64,000 bases of DNA, from contig CM067067.1 in NCBI GenBank assembly GCA_033980235.1, positions 2,383,001-2,447,000 on the forward strand, in the 5' to 3' direction. Of this stretch, positions 23,201 through 33,756 are shown piece by piece; within the stretch, counting starts at the first letter, position 1, and each line of letters starts with the position of its first letter. A program made the position numbers and the translations under genes. A model generated the notes under the pieces. It searched no databases. It had not been told where the DNA came from and worked only from the letters and a program-made list of their open reading frames with translations. The DNA is from Diadema setosum (Eukaryota > Echinodermata > Echinoidea > Diadematoida > Diadematidae).

Positions 23201-26200
23201 ATTGATAACAGCCATGTTATATAGGCATGCAATGTGCATATACACCAACAACATAAAGACCTTTAATACAACAAAAGAGACAAATCCTTGGAGTGGTATT
23301 TAGAGTGAGACTGCTGCTTGTGTAATACATTGCTTTCATGGCAGTTTGTGCACCTTTACCTTATGCATATGGTTTCATAGAACACTTGTGATGTTTTATC
23401 TAGAATCAGATAGCCTAAATTGTTTATCAGAATTTAATAGCCTAGGTGAATGCATGTGTTCTAAGTGTCTGTACCTGTAATTAGATTTGAATGTAGGACA
23501 TGAAATGTTTTAGCGAGAGTGGCACTGAGTATTGCTGTGTCTGTCATCAGAGCCTCCACGTGAGAGAAAGAAGCTGGTTCTGCAAAAGAGAACCCAGCCC
23601 CGAGACACGAGCTCTGCTGTATCCAACTCGGCCATCTTTGGCGGAGCGAAACCGGTTGACACGGCAACCAGGGAGCGTCAGATTGAGGAGAAGCTGGAGA
23701 GAGAAAGGAGGGAGAAGGAGCAGATTACTAAGCAACCTGTGATGGAGCGGGAACCTCCCAGGAAAGAGGGGTAAGTCACATGACTGCTACTTGGCTGCAG
23801 ATAAATCTCAGGAGTTATACGAGCTTTCAAAATGCTTTCATTTTTTAATAGTTGTCTATGAAAAATCCTGGAAATTTCTTATGAACTTCAATTTTTTTGA
23901 AATAAAGCATGTGAAAGGTATATCCACACTGTAGGTCATATGTTGAAGAAATTCTGAGGTGTAAGTCTGCCATGTTTTATGGCAGTTTTTTTTTTTCTTT
24001 TCTGTGTTTACTACTGTGTTTCTGTATACTGATAGATTTGGGACATGAAACTTGGTCCTTGAATAGTCCCTTGAAGGTCTTTGCAATTGAAATATCTGAG
24101 TTTGCATATTCCCTGAACTGTTTGGTACCACATTCTTTTAAGAATGATGTAGAGTCTTTGAAGAAATGTGCCTTGTTTTGTGTATGTTTGCTGTTGTAGG
24201 GATTTGTAACATTGTAGAGATGTATTGAAAAAGTTTATATTTTCCAAAACTTTGAAAAGGGTCTTGAAAACAATATATTTTCAAGCAGTCTTTGGAGTGA
24301 CCTTGCTGTAATTTCTGTTTTACTTTCACATTTGTCTTGAGAGCAGAGACAGGTAACAATACTTCTAGAAATATTCATTCCATTTTCAGAGCAGACAGTT
24401 TTTTTTTTAGTTTTTTTTTGTTCTGCTGATACATGAATATATTTGTGCTATATCTTAATACAGCAAAAAATGGTGATCCATTTATTTTTTGTGATAATCT
24501 AATGAGCTAGAATGGAATTCAGTTACTAATGTTAACATGTCATGTATATTTTGAAATGAGAACATGACAGATATAGGTAAGGTAGTTTTATGTATTATTG
24601 TCCCCGCCGAACGAGTTCGAGCAGGGGACTATGAAACGGGCTCCGTACGTGTGTGTGTCTGTGCGTCCGTCCGTGCGTCCGTCCGTGCGTCCGTCCGTCC
24701 GTGTGTGCGTCCGTGTGTGATCAAAATGTTCAATTTGCTACTTCTCTGTCATTTATGAGCCAATTTTGATTCTGTTTGCTTTATATGATAGCACTACATG
24801 GGAGCTTTAAAACTTCTACATAGAATTTCAGTTGTGACCTTTGACCTTGACCTTTGACCTATATTGTACATTTTGCTACAAAATGCTACTCCTTCGCCAT
24901 TTCTAACCCGATTTCGATTCCGTTTGCTTTATGTGATGGCACTAGGTGAGGGCTTCAAAACTTCTACACAGAATTTTGACCTTTGACTTCTTTGACCTTT
25001 GACCTTGATTTTTGACCTATATTGTACATTTTGCTACAAAATGCTACTCCTTCGCCATTTCTAACCCGATTTCGATTCCGTTTGCTTTATGTGATAGCAC
25101 TAGGTGAGGGCTTCAAAACTTCTACACAGAATTTTGACCTTTGTCTTCTTTGACCTTTGACCTTGATTTTTGACCTATATTGTACATTGGCTACAAAATG
25201 CTACTCCTTCGCCATTTCTAACCCAATTTCGATTCCATTTGCTTTATGTGATGGCACTAGGTGAGGGCTTCAAAACTTCTACACAGAATTTTGATCTTTG
25301 ACTTCTTTGACCTTTGACCTTGATTTTTTACCTATATTGCACATTTTGTTACAAAATGCTACTTCCGGCGGGGACATATATTACGCACCGCGTAATTTCT
25401 ACTTTTCCTTGTTTCTTTGCAAGTGGGGTTTTGCCTTCAAAATATGTTCAGAATAGATTTTTGGTGTTCTTTGGGTTTGCAAGAAATGAAATGATGAAAT
25501 TAAATGATATTGATGTCTGCTAATCCCCTTTTCTGCAGTGGGGGACAGGAGCATGGTCGTGTGCGAAGGGACAGTGAGAGGTCAGAAGGTCGTGAGGGGC
25601 GGACTCGTCACAGTAGCTCTGGTTCCGGGAGAGGAGGCCCTAGACCAGGTAAGGCTGCTGTAGGGTAGCTACTAAGATGCATCCCTACCATCTTCTATCT
25701 TGTGACAAAAGTTTTTCCACAATAAGATTTTGAAGATGAACAGCAGCTTACATCTGAGGGTTAGACTGTCTCCAGCCCATGTGAGTTGATGAGATGAATG
25801 GCCTGCCAATTCTGCATCTAGGCAGCTCTGAAGTAGTTTCTCTTCAAATATATTTTTAAAGTAGTTTGTATGTTTATGTACATAAATTTGTCCTGCTGTC
25901 TGTGTATTTTCACTTTCACAAGACATTGATAAATGAACACTTCTGTCATTGAGACTCGGTGAAGACTTAAAATATGAATATGATATTCCATGATTTGACG
26001 GCAAGATGAGCATCCCAAAATTACTGCTGTAATGTCCATTCACCATGAAGGTAATTTCTTTTTAGTAATCTTATTAATATTACCCATTTAGCTACTTTCA
26101 GATTGACTTGGTTTTAGTTTTTATTGCTCAACTGTACAAGCAAACTCTCATTGGGGTATTTAATAGCAGCATTCCAGTGCAGTTTAGAAGGGCAATTTAG

Positions 26201-29200
26201 AATTATACGTGTTAACCATTTTTTAGGAACTGGCTGTTTCTGATAGCAATTCTATGTAATTTATTCTTCATCTACTTTGTCTCCTTGAAAGTGATCATGA
26301 GGAGAGAGAGTGAGCGCTCAAACGAGGAAGAGGTGTTCCACAAGGAAGAACAGGCCCCTGTGTCCCCCACCCCCACCTCCCCTCCTCCTCCCAAGACGCC
26401 TACCTCTCCCCGCCAGGACGATGTCAAGATGGTTCCTGCCCCGCCCCCAAAGGTCAGTGATCTTTACAGCTTTGTTGTGGCCCTTACATGTTCCTTACTT
26501 CTTTGTTTCTGTATTACTAATATGGTTAACAAAAGGCATTACAGGAAAACAATCAAGTCTTAGACTAGGGCAAGGTTCATTTTAGTTTCTGTTATCCAAG
26601 TAATCTGAAGAAAAATAGCAGAAAGATTATTATAAAATATTAGGCACATATTCAGATATTCTTTTGGCCACATAAGTGATAATCAGAATATTTGAAAGCA
26701 TAACAATTGGAATTGCCATAAACTGGAAGTGATGAATTAAAGGGAAAAGGGTTGCTCTTGCTAACTATTAACCCAAGACATGATAATAATGTGAGGACTA
26801 ACCTATAAAAGAGTGTTCAGTTGATGATATCATGACCTCGTCCAATGTGTGTGTGTGGTTTTGACCAATATCACTATTTGATCAAAAACATATGAACCTT
26901 TGAAATTTTCATAACTTTCTCTTATTCGAAGTCTGATTTTGATGCTGTTGTATTGTTCCAATCATCAGATTTTACTCACTTATTGAAGACAACTTGAATG
27001 TAGTGTTTGATTGCACTGCATGACTTATAGTTGGGCAACAATAAGTTAGTAAGGAAACTGGCTGTGCAGATATTGATGTATACCTGTGTTGCAGTGTACC
27101 AAGGTGTGATAGGGAGTTGGTCTAGAGAACTTTCCGAGAGAATGTTTCAATCTCAACACTTTCCCCTGACAGGAAAATGCGTGGGCCAAAAGGAGTGAGA
27201 CGGTAGCAGCCCCAGCAGGGAGTGGAGGGCAGTCCCAGCCATCCGTACGCCCCGCCCAGAGTGACCGACCCCCCAGCGAGTCGGCCCCCAGAAGGGACAG
27301 TGGTGGAAGTGACAGACCCAGGGGACGAGGAGGAGCCACTACGGGGGCAGGGAGAGGCCGCGGTGGACCTGGTGGACCTGGTGGACCTGGCGGTCAAGGT
27401 GCCTGGTCAAGAGGCCAAGGACCAAGATCAGGTCAGTCCCCTATGGTTCAGTGTTTAGTGCCTGACTGCTGATGAGGAACCCTTTCTTCTTTGTGTCATT
27501 GCTCACAGAACCATTGTCTTTGAAATTGCCATCTGTTTTCATCAGTTGCTTCAAATATTTAATTCTTTGTCAAAAATTGTTATTGGGAAAGAGCTGTCAC
27601 CTTCCTTTCTGTGGTGAAAATTTAAACTGTTCCTGTAGCATGGCAAAGTTAATGCTTTTGTATATGTTGGTTTTTATCAATATCATCATTGACTAGTATT
27701 GTCATTGAAATGTCAAGTGCTCAGGATAATAATATCATTAACAGTCCTATGAATTAAAAGATGATGGTGGTGTTAAAGTTGGGTTCTATGATAATTGAAA
27801 CATATTGATATCCTGGAGAAATGGAAATGCTGTACTGTAAAACGAGAAATGTTGGTGTGCATTTTAATTTCGCGAATTTTGCAAGAGCCAAGATTCGCAA
27901 AATTAAAATGTACTCGAAAGTTCTTGTCTACACTACATGCATTGAATGTTAGAGGCAACTCCGAAAATTTCATGCTGCAAAAAAGGCTGTCGGCTCCAAT
28001 TTACAAAAATTTCATGCTGCGAAAATATCGTGTTTTACAGTATGTAACCGAAATTGCTCTACTCCCTTCAAATTAACCTGTTGAAGATCAGTCCCGAGTA
28101 TGCTCAGGTGGATGTCTATGGGAAATGTATGCTATGGCAAAATCAGCCCATCCTCAACAGGTTAAAGGTCCAGTTTACCTTTGGGAGCAGTGATTTCAAA
28201 ATTTGATGCATATGTGTAGGTCTGTTGTATCATAAAACATCCTACCATATGAAATATTTGCAATAAAACCTAAAATATAAGGAGATATCAGGGTTTTTCT
28301 CAGTAAACCGTAACTGTATACGGTTTAGTCTGGAAACATTTTTATTATAACTATTGTTCACATTTTGTGTATTTAACAACACTTAACATCGATTATATGG
28401 ATTCAAATTTTGACAGTGGTTGTTTCTATCCCTAACTCACATTTTAGAACTATTCTAAAGCACTAATGCTTTCATCTGCAAATGGTAAATTATGCCTTTA
28501 ATAAAACTGACAAAAAGAGGCAGGACACACAAAACTGTAGGTTTGAGGTATCAAATAGTATTGGGAGTGAGGAATGTGTAGCAAGTGCTTCAGTGTGGTC
28601 TATTTTATAAAGCCATTCTGTATAACCTTCTATTGTCTTTGTAACAGATGGTGGCCAGAGGCGTGATAGTGACCGGAGAGGGCCACCCAATGGGGCGAGA
28701 GATGGTCCCTCCAAAGCTAGACCCACTCCCTCCATGCCCAAGTATGAAGAGCCCAAACCAAAGGTATGGAAAGCCCACAACATTTGCTTTGCTCACAATA
28801 CTCAAGCTTAAATTTCATACTTTGTGTGTGAAAGTTGTTGTTTGTTTGGTTTTTTTTTTCCGGAGTATAAGCCATGTTTTGATTCTGCACTTTTCTTGAG
28901 GTGGTATTCAAGTATGGACATGAGATTTTGATTCATGCTGCAAGTTCCCTCAATGTAGGCATGTTTTTATGTCACTTGGTTATGGAGAATAGAAATTAAA
29001 TACTTCAGGTATTTACATAGATGAAGGACAAAATGTCAATCAGTGGCAAGATTTTTGACAAGTTGGTGTAAAATTGCAAATCGCTGCCTATCTCTTTCTT
29101 TGCCAGATTTAAGCACCTGACTCAGTCGACGGCTTGCCAACTATAGCCACACACAAACCCATTTGTTTTGAATACTGGCCATTTGCAAGAAAGATGGCCA

Positions 29201-30800
29201 TACATTAGTTAGATAATTTACGTCACAGGAAAGCTTGCAAATTTCTCTACGATTTCTGCTGTGCTGCATTTCTGGCATAAATGCTTTTGTGAAAAAGCGC
29301 ATGGCTTTGAAAAACAGAATGTTTTCCCAAAGTGCTCAAGCATTGCAGTCTCGGAATAATTTAGCACACATTGGGGTTACACCATGGCACACAGAGGATT
29401 AAAGGAACCAACCTGTAGTACAGTGGAAACTCGATATAACGAGATGGTCGGGACCGAGTCATTTTCCTCGTTATAGCCGATATCTCGTTATATCAGTAGG
29501 CATAAAAGAAGGTTAAAATAAAGACATTAATTTGCACATGTGGGACTACCCATCATATGTCAATCAATACCGATAACTTGATATTGTGTGTGAGGGAATT
29601 ACTCACCTTTATGGGTAAGAAGATGTTTTTCGCCAAGGAAATCCAATATCAAGAATGTGTTTCTTATTAATTGTAGATGTTTGAATTTGTAAATTTATAT
29701 ACAGTAGCTTGCGATTGTATCAAGATCGTCTGTGGATTGGTATGTGGTTATCGTATGGGTGTGTGTTGTGAGGAAAGCTTGAATATGGTCTGCACAATGC
29801 TGTGTGTATGTGACACATTCTGTATGTACATTATGACTGCGTGTGTGTGAAGACGGGGAATTCCCTAAGTAGAAGGCCAATCACAGCATCAGATTGCCTC
29901 ACACCTGCTAAACGTCATGATGATGTCATGTATACATATGGCCGTCCCACCACATTTTCTGCATACAGGGTGCGTGCACACACACACTTCACACGTACAA
30001 CATGCAGTGCTAGCTGGAATGCGCTGTATAAGAAAATGATTATGTGTGTACAAGACAGTTTTTGGCGCATCAAGCTTTACAATCTCGGAAGATGATAGCA
30101 CAGGCGAAGTAAAGCTTTACCGAAGGCATTTTGCTTTACCTCGCTATAGCAGGTTTGATTTACTATGTTTTTCTTTGTTTGGAAGTCACAAAATTTATCT
30201 CGTTATAGCAGTTATTTCGTTATAGCCGATCTCGCTATAAGAGTAGCATTTTACATAGACTTGTGTGGAAGGAAATTTGGGACCGAGAAAATTTCCTCGT
30301 TATAACCGATATCTCGTTATAGCAGTGTTCGTTATACCGAGTTTCCCCTGTACTCTGTTGTTAATGTTTACGTTGCATTATTTCCTGCTTAGTAATGATG
30401 AACTGTGCTTTGTCAACACATCGCATAACAGATATGACAGATGCAGGATTATACAAAGATGTTGTGATGATATACCTTTTCGGACATTGCTACAACTCCA
30501 TTTACATCTCGAGGTGGAATAGTATGTGAACTTTGTAATGAATGAGTAAGACCTGCCACTCAAACAACTCTTCAGTTTACAGTTGTTACTAAAGCTAGGG
30601 GAATCCTACTCAGGGTAATTACAAAAAAATGCTACAAAACCTTTCAATGGCTAGCCATCCATCTGTATATGAGAGTTTGATTGTAATTTCCTGGTCCTGT
30701 AGCATTCTTTCACTGGTTTTCTTCTCCTGTGCAGGAATGGGCTGACTCCAACAAGTTTTCATCACTCCTTGAGGACGAGCTGGGCAACGCGTCGGACTAG
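11194..30800 (+). CDS. EIF4B: Eukaryotic translation initiation factor 4B (complete gene span, 14 coding exons)
   Basis: eIF4B binds RNA and stimulates the eIF4A helicase during mRNA scanning in the cytoplasm. The exons are 11194-11206, 14431-14577, 15838-16028, 19051-19161, 19647-19698, 20115-20192, 20554-21213, 21909-21989, 23551-23770, 25539-25648, 26292-26452, 27173-27431, 28648-28763 and 30735-30800. They total 2265 bp, 755 codons including TAG, with every junction in phase. Residues 1-53 are the lysine-rich start with the SSWADEAPDL motif. The RRM is at about 90-168, with RNP2-like IYLGNL (93-98) and RNP1-like KGFGYAEI (132-139). A D/R/Y/G-rich segment spans about 198-440, then FGGAKPVDT, a charged ER/K helix, a MVPAPPPKENAW motif and a GGP-rich tail. 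The vertebrate protein is about 611 residues, so this one is longer, mainly in the DRYG region. The 3' UTR end is not resolved. Confidence 0.95.
11884..13125. mobile_element. TTAAAGGGATCGTATAG MITE, copy A, split by a nested element (EIF4B intron 1)
   Basis: The left part, 11884 to about 12186, and the right part, about 13004-13125, match the intact copies at 32696 and 38550. The left end carries an expanded G tract. The middle is the nested element 12183-13007. Confidence 0.68.
12183..13007. mobile_element. Foldback TTAA element 'A' (TTAAAGATAATA ends), copy 1, nested
   Basis: Inverted ends TTAAAGATAATAAAAAGTTT and its complement, each followed by GGTACCTCAAAAG. The flanking TTAA on both sides and the uninterrupted sequence CTCTTAAAATGG in sister host copies define the insertion exactly. 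Confidence 0.72.
13755..13990. repeat. Foldback element with GCAATAGACAAGGTTCC ends (EIF4B intron 1)
   Basis: The left arm from 13755 (GCAATAGACAAGGTTCC, then GCTGAGGGGCAAAA) is complementary to the arm ending at 13990. Each arm is about 70 bp. Confidence 0.5.
14431..14577 (+). CDS. EIF4B: EIF4B coding exon 2
   Basis: Acceptor TTTTCTGCAG, donor GTAAGT. Encodes the basic KKKGKIKGTKVNLTEFLSQ start and the conserved SSWADE motif. Confidence 0.92.
14934..15722. mobile_element. piggyBac-like MITE TTAACCCTAAAAG, copy 2 (EIF4B intron 2)
   Basis: Closely matches the 4075-4852 copy along its length, including the GAGAAGGCCTYGTCRCGAGG segment. TTAA at both ends. Confidence 0.68.
15838..16028 (+). CDS. 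EIF4B: EIF4B coding exon 3 (first half of RRM)
   Basis: Acceptor TTGCTCTCAG, donor GTAAGG. Encodes NPWPDSSAEAIALPTAP, then IDRSKLPEHPPYTIYLGNLP with the RNP2 strand. Confidence 0.94.
16522..17799. mobile_element. Foldback TTAA element 'A', copy 2
   Basis: Same termini and much of the same interior as 12183-13007, plus an expanded 31-bp tandem repeat. TTAA at both ends. Confidence 0.7.
17441..17573. repeat. 31-bp tandem repeat, about four units
   Basis: The unit begins TTAGCTATGCGTATGGGGCT and ends GCTGGTCGCAG. The last unit carries a 7-bp insertion. It lies inside foldback element A copy 2; copy 1 has fewer units. Confidence 0.75.
17796..18003. mobile_element. Foldback TTAA element 'B', TTAAGAGTACATTA ends
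   Basis: About 208-bp inverted repeat: ATCTATTGTTGTGTGAAAAT on the left and its near complement on the right, with TTAA at both boundaries. Each TTAA is shared with the neighbouring element. Confidence 0.68.
18000..18562. mobile_element. TTAA element 'C', TTAAAGGTAGGGGATACC ends
   Basis: Left TTAAAGGTAGGGGATACC and right GGGATTCCCTACCTTTAA are complementary apart from small differences. The left boundary TTAA is shared with element B. Confidence 0.6.
19051..19161 (+). CDS. EIF4B: EIF4B coding exon 4 (second half of RRM)
   Basis: 37 codons, phase 0 to 0. Encodes VSDVRLPRDGDQRMKGFGYA with the RNP1 motif. Acceptor CTGCCTGCAG, donor GTAAGT. The exon itself begins GTGAGT, a decoy donor. Confidence 0.94.
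19647..19698 (+). CDS. EIF4B: EIF4B coding exon 5
   Basis: Encodes QLKSRRIRVDLASQAQT, the last RRM strand; the family has RRIRVDVADQAQ. Acceptor TATTGCAG, donor GTTTGT. Confidence 0.92.
20115..20192 (+). CDS. EIF4B: EIF4B coding exon 6
   Basis: Encodes DGKMDKFDKTAGDWRRSDES and RSEWNQ; the family has DKTDTDWRARP here. Acceptor CTTTGCAG, donor GTAAGA. Confidence 0.88.
20554..21213 (+). CDS. EIF4B: EIF4B coding exon 7 (DRYG-rich domain)
   Basis: 660-bp exon of about 220 residues made mostly of Asp, Arg, Tyr, Gly and Ser, with repeated RGYDRG and FDRDRG units. In eIF4B this region self-associates and contacts eIF3 p170. The codon-level repeat (GAY-CGN-GGN-TAY) keeps other frames open by chance. 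Acceptor TTACCTTACAG, donor GTATGT. Confidence 0.93.
21352..21583. repeat. Foldback element, GGCCGGAATTCACAAAGGTG ends, copy 1 (EIF4B intron 7)
   Basis: Arms carry GAATTCA..AAGGTGGTACAA and GGTTTAAACCATGG; the centre has repeated TTTCGTNACGAAAT motifs. Related to 42291-42604. Confidence 0.6.
21909..21989 (+). CDS. EIF4B: EIF4B coding exon 8
   Basis: Encodes GWRRNDDSGPPRRGRDEED, then YGPPRDRG, a continuation of the arginine-rich segment. Acceptor CTACCACCAG, donor GTGAGT. Confidence 0.88.
22143..22351. mobile_element. TACTGTAAAACG-type MITE, copy 1 (EIF4B intron 8)
   Basis: Ends TACTATAAAACATATA and CTCGTTTTGCAGTG. The interior matches the copy at 27833-28042 in opposite orientation (TTTGCGACATGAAATTTTTGCG). 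Confidence 0.5.
23551..23770 (+). CDS. EIF4B: EIF4B coding exon 9
   Basis: Encodes PPRERKKLVLQKRTQPR, then SAIFGGAKPVDTATRERQ and a charged ERER/K helix. SIFGGAKPVDTA is a family signature. Acceptor CTGTCATCAG, donor GTAAGT. Confidence 0.93.
24600..25375. repeat. Element with GTCCCCGCCG inverted ends and ~158-bp tandem repeats (EIF4B intron 9)
   Basis: Perfect 10-bp inverted ends, 24600-24609 and 25366-25375. Four repeats begin near 24858, 25017, 25173 and 25331 (CCTATATTGTACATTTTGCT), each with TGACCTTTGACCTTG runs. A GTCC/GTGC simple repeat sits at 24650-24720. Confidence 0.65.
25539..25648 (+). CDS. EIF4B: EIF4B coding exon 10
   Basis: Encodes a GGQEHGRVRRDSERSEGREG segment and a Ser/Gly/Arg linker. 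Acceptor TTTTCTGCAG, donor GTAAGG. Phases match both neighbours. Confidence 0.88.
26292..26452 (+). CDS. EIF4B: EIF4B coding exon 11
   Basis: Encodes RRESERSNEEEVFHKEEQAP, a Pro/Thr/Ser stretch and KMVPAPPPK; the family has KVMPAPPPKENAW. The acceptor is the weaker CCTTGAAAG; donor GTCAGT. Confidence 0.9.
27173..27431 (+). CDS. EIF4B: EIF4B coding exon 12
   Basis: Begins ENAWAKRSETVAAPAGS, completing the PPPKENAW motif, and ends in an RG-rich tract with three GGP repeats. Acceptor TTCCCCTGACAG, donor GTCAGT. Confidence 0.92.
27833..28042. mobile_element. TACTGTAAAACG-type MITE, copy 2 (EIF4B intron 12)
   Basis: Ends TACTGTAAAACGAGAAAT and CGTGTTTTACAGTA, inverted over about 14 bp and flanked by TA. 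About 210 bp. Confidence 0.55.
28073..28165. mobile_element. Intact small TTAACCTGTTGA MITE (93 bp)
   Basis: TTAACCTGTTGAAGATCAGT and its complement ending CATCCTCAACAGGTTAA. This is the uninterrupted version of the element split at 4045-4910. Its right TTAA is also the left TTAA of the next element. Confidence 0.65.
28162..28501. mobile_element. TTAAAGGTCCAGTTTACC MITE, copy 1 (EIF4B intron 12)
   Basis: Starts at the TTAA shared with the 93-bp MITE and ends GGTAAATTATGCCTTTA. The interior matches the 60741-61114 copy (GGAGCAGTGATTTCAA, TTTAGTCTGGAAAC). Confidence 0.58.
28648..28763 (+). CDS. EIF4B: EIF4B coding exon 13
   Basis: Encodes DGGQRRDSDRRGPPNGARDG and MPKYEEPKPK. Acceptor TTTGTAACAG, donor GTATGG. 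Confidence 0.88.
29419..30352. mobile_element. Tigger/pogo-like MITE with TA flanks (EIF4B intron 13)
   Basis: TA then CAGTGGAAACTCGATATAAC at the left, and CGTTATACCGAGTTTCCCCTG-type complement then TA at the right. Internal copies of CTCGTTATAGCCGATATCTC also occur. TA duplication with a CAGTG start fits Tc1/mariner, pogo branch. No transposase frame. Confidence 0.6.
30735..30800 (+). CDS. EIF4B: EIF4B terminal coding exon 14
   Basis: Encodes EWADSNKFSSLLEDELGNAS then D and TAG. Acceptor TCCTGTGCAG. NKFSSLL resembles the NKFSxL end of the family. The 3' UTR follows; its poly(A) site is not identified. Confidence 0.9.
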   Translation, partial: EWADSNKFSSLLEDELGNASD

Positions 30801-32695
30801 ATGTCTCGAGTGATGCATCCTCATGCCTCTTGAGTTGGTCTTCACTTTCTCTCCCATTTCCCATAGATTAAACTAGTCAGCTTCTTTGTCAGGAGAAAGG
30901 CAAATATTTTCAAGGAGCTGTTTCCATTCTTATGTTAAGATTTAATGATTTTATTTGCTGTACAAAAGGTAAAGAAGCCAGCTACTAATTGTAAGATATA
31001 CATTTACAATTGGGAGAGTACCTCATATTTTTTATGAAAGCTGTCAAGTTTTTGTCCATGTTTAGTTGGAGAATTAGAGGTGTTTTGTTCTGTAACTTTA
31101 AGCTGGACGTTTGGACAGATGTTGGGAATTCTGCTTGTATTTGTGCATGGCTGTTTTTGTTTAGTCAGTGCCGCAATATGAGCTGTATTCTGGTGTTGGT
31201 TTGGAAACGGACATTTGCCTGTAGCAGTGGACTTTCTCAGAATATGAGAGAGCGATAGGAAAGATGGTGGTATGGTGGGAAGGGCATCTGTGGCATGGCT
31301 GTCTGTATTCCACACTGTGCTCCTCCATTGCTCTTACAATATGCATCACTGATCATCTTATGGCTATCCACTGAGGGGCTTAACCTGCAGACATAGAAAT
31401 ACAGAAGAATTTAAAAAAAAAGTAAACTTAACCATTTCTTCTGTAAAACACTCTAGTAGTTTGAACATGATATAAATATAGTATATGCATTAAACTTGGT
31501 ACGTAATGGTAGGCAGCTAATGAAGATAGCTCTCTCTCCTCTAAAATTATAAGTTCATTACATTTAGTTTCTGCTTCTCTATTTCTTTTTGCTTTTGGGG
31601 GTGGGGGGAGAGTATCCTATAAATTTGTGCTTATTTTGTTCAATTTTAACATCAATGCATCCTCTGTCAGAATGTACAAATTGTTGTTGGTTAGCAGATT
31701 CTATAGACAGTTTACTGTGTTCAGCAATTCCGTAATCAGTGAGGTTTGTGGCATGCTTCAGTTTCCAATTTACCTTGAATTTGTTGATTTTTTGCACCAA
31801 AGTGATGATCAATATCACAAAGTTGAAACAATAACAGAAAAAAAAAATTGATTCTGTGGCGAGATGGGGCAAAAGTTAATTTCTGCAGTATTTGTAATGA
31901 TCGTACCAGCGCGTTTTAAAAGCCTGATATGTGGCTGTCAATAGTGTTGCAGAATGTTGAAACTACATTCTTTTCAACCATGCATAGTATTAACAACTTT
32001 GTGAGAACTGTACAGATGATTGAAGCAAAGAAATGACATATCATTTGTCTTGATTACAAATGTGATATCAGTTTGTATAAAAGGGAGGACATACCAGAAA
32101 TTGACAGTTTTTGCATTTATTCTGTCACTTTTGACACCTGTAGGTTGTGTACAATTTTATGTGCATATTATATTTGAAATATTTCATGTGTAGATAACAA
32201 TGCAACTGAGGTTTATCACCTAAACTGCCCCATTATTTCTTTAGCTTACTATATAGTTTAGAGTGTTCAGATATACGAACCAGATATAGGATATACTTTG
32301 TCTTTTTGTTTTTCAAAGAATATTTTTTGCTTGCTTAAGCATCAAGAGATTGGGGAAAAGCTCTGTATCGGAGACTTGATTTCAAAACTTCAACATTTTG
32401 AAGAGTGTCCTGAATCCTGCATTTGCATTCAGGCAAAAAGTATTTATTGCAGTACAAGTGTATAGAGTGTTATTAATGGTACTTCCATCAGATGTTTCAA
32501 GCTTAGGATGTGGAGACAAACAACGAGTGAGAAATGTAAGACACGACCAAATTTTACTCATTTCTGTGAGTGTTTGATTTTGATTGTGATTTTACTCCCA
32601 CTGAATTTTGAATGTGTAGATTGATTTAGATATGGAATGCCTGTTTAATTTTCTTCTTTCTTTCCACTGGCACTTTTTCCCCTATCAAATCTCTA

Positions 32696-33085
32696 TTAAA
32701 GGGATCGTACAGTTCTGGTTGAGACCTAAATTCACGTTTCTAACATTTTTAGCTGAGATAATGAGAAATCTCATATGAAACATGAAAGAGCATGGAATTT
32801 TATGAGGAATTCAACGTTTATTTGATAAAAATCGGTTTTGAAATGGCTGAGATATCCTAAAAAGAACGATTCTAGTAAAGTGTGGGACCCACACTTTGTA
32901 ACGATCGCTATGTTTTACTTTGTTTTTGGATGTTTCAGTTATTCCAAACCCGATTTTCATCAATTAAACTTTGAATTCCTCTTAAAATGGTAGGCTCTGT
33001 ACAATATCATAAGTGTTTTCTTGGTATCTTGCAAAATTTTAAAAGCCTAATTCTCCTCTCGACCAAAACTGTACTATCCCTTTAA
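32696..33085. mobile_element. TTAAAGGGATCGTACAG MITE, copy B
   Basis: TTAAAGGGATCGTACAGTTC at the left and its complement ACTGTACTATCCCTTTAA at the right, about 390 bp. TTAA at both ends. Confidence 0.7.
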
Positions 33086-33313
33086 GACTGAGATAGTGAG
33101 TAGTCTCTTCAGTTATTGCACTCATATGCCAAGATGCCAGGGAGGGTTTTGGTGTATTACTGTGTCAAAGCAGTTAATGTGTTATTCACAAATATTTGTT
33201 CTTATATTTAGTAGATGATAGATACACAAATCTAATGTAAGGCCAGTCATAGGGAAAACTCATTTATTGATGCCACCACCACATTTGTCATTCTGTAGGT
33301 AGAGAGGTAGCAA

Positions 33314-33637
33314 TACAGTCGACTCCTGTTATAACGATTCTCGGGACCGGAGGGTTTCTTTCGTTATATTGAAATTTCGTTTTAACAGAACAAATAAACA
33401 GTAAAAGATATAAAGCCACACTCGTCATTTTCTAGTCAGAGAAGTAGCAATACAGTTGACTCCCGTTATAACGAAGTCCTCAGGACTGGAAGCTTTCTTT
33501 TGTCATGATCAGAATTTTGTTATAACGGAACAAATAAACAGTAAAAGATATTGAGCTGATAATGTTGAGGCCTGAATTTTTACTTTGTAACCTTAATTTC
33601 GTTATAGCCATGTTTGTTATAACGGGAGTGCACTGTA
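33314..33637. mobile_element. Tigger/pogo-like MITE with TA flanks, second type
   Basis: TA then CAGTCGACTCCTGTTATAAC, an internal duplicate of that terminus near 33452, and GTTATAACGGGAGTGCACTG then TA on the right. Confidence 0.58.
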
Positions 33638-33756
33638 CTGATTTATCTTGCTTGCCATTGGTTTGCATGTGATTGAATTCAGCCCAAATGAGGTATACCT
33701 TTTGAAAGAAACTCTCGCATACGATATAAAAGATGGCCCTTGAGATTGGTGTGATG

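Noticed and set aside
24564..24758. Frame with repeated SVRASVRASVRP
   Set aside because: Product of the GTCC/GTGC simple repeat at the start of the intron 9 element.
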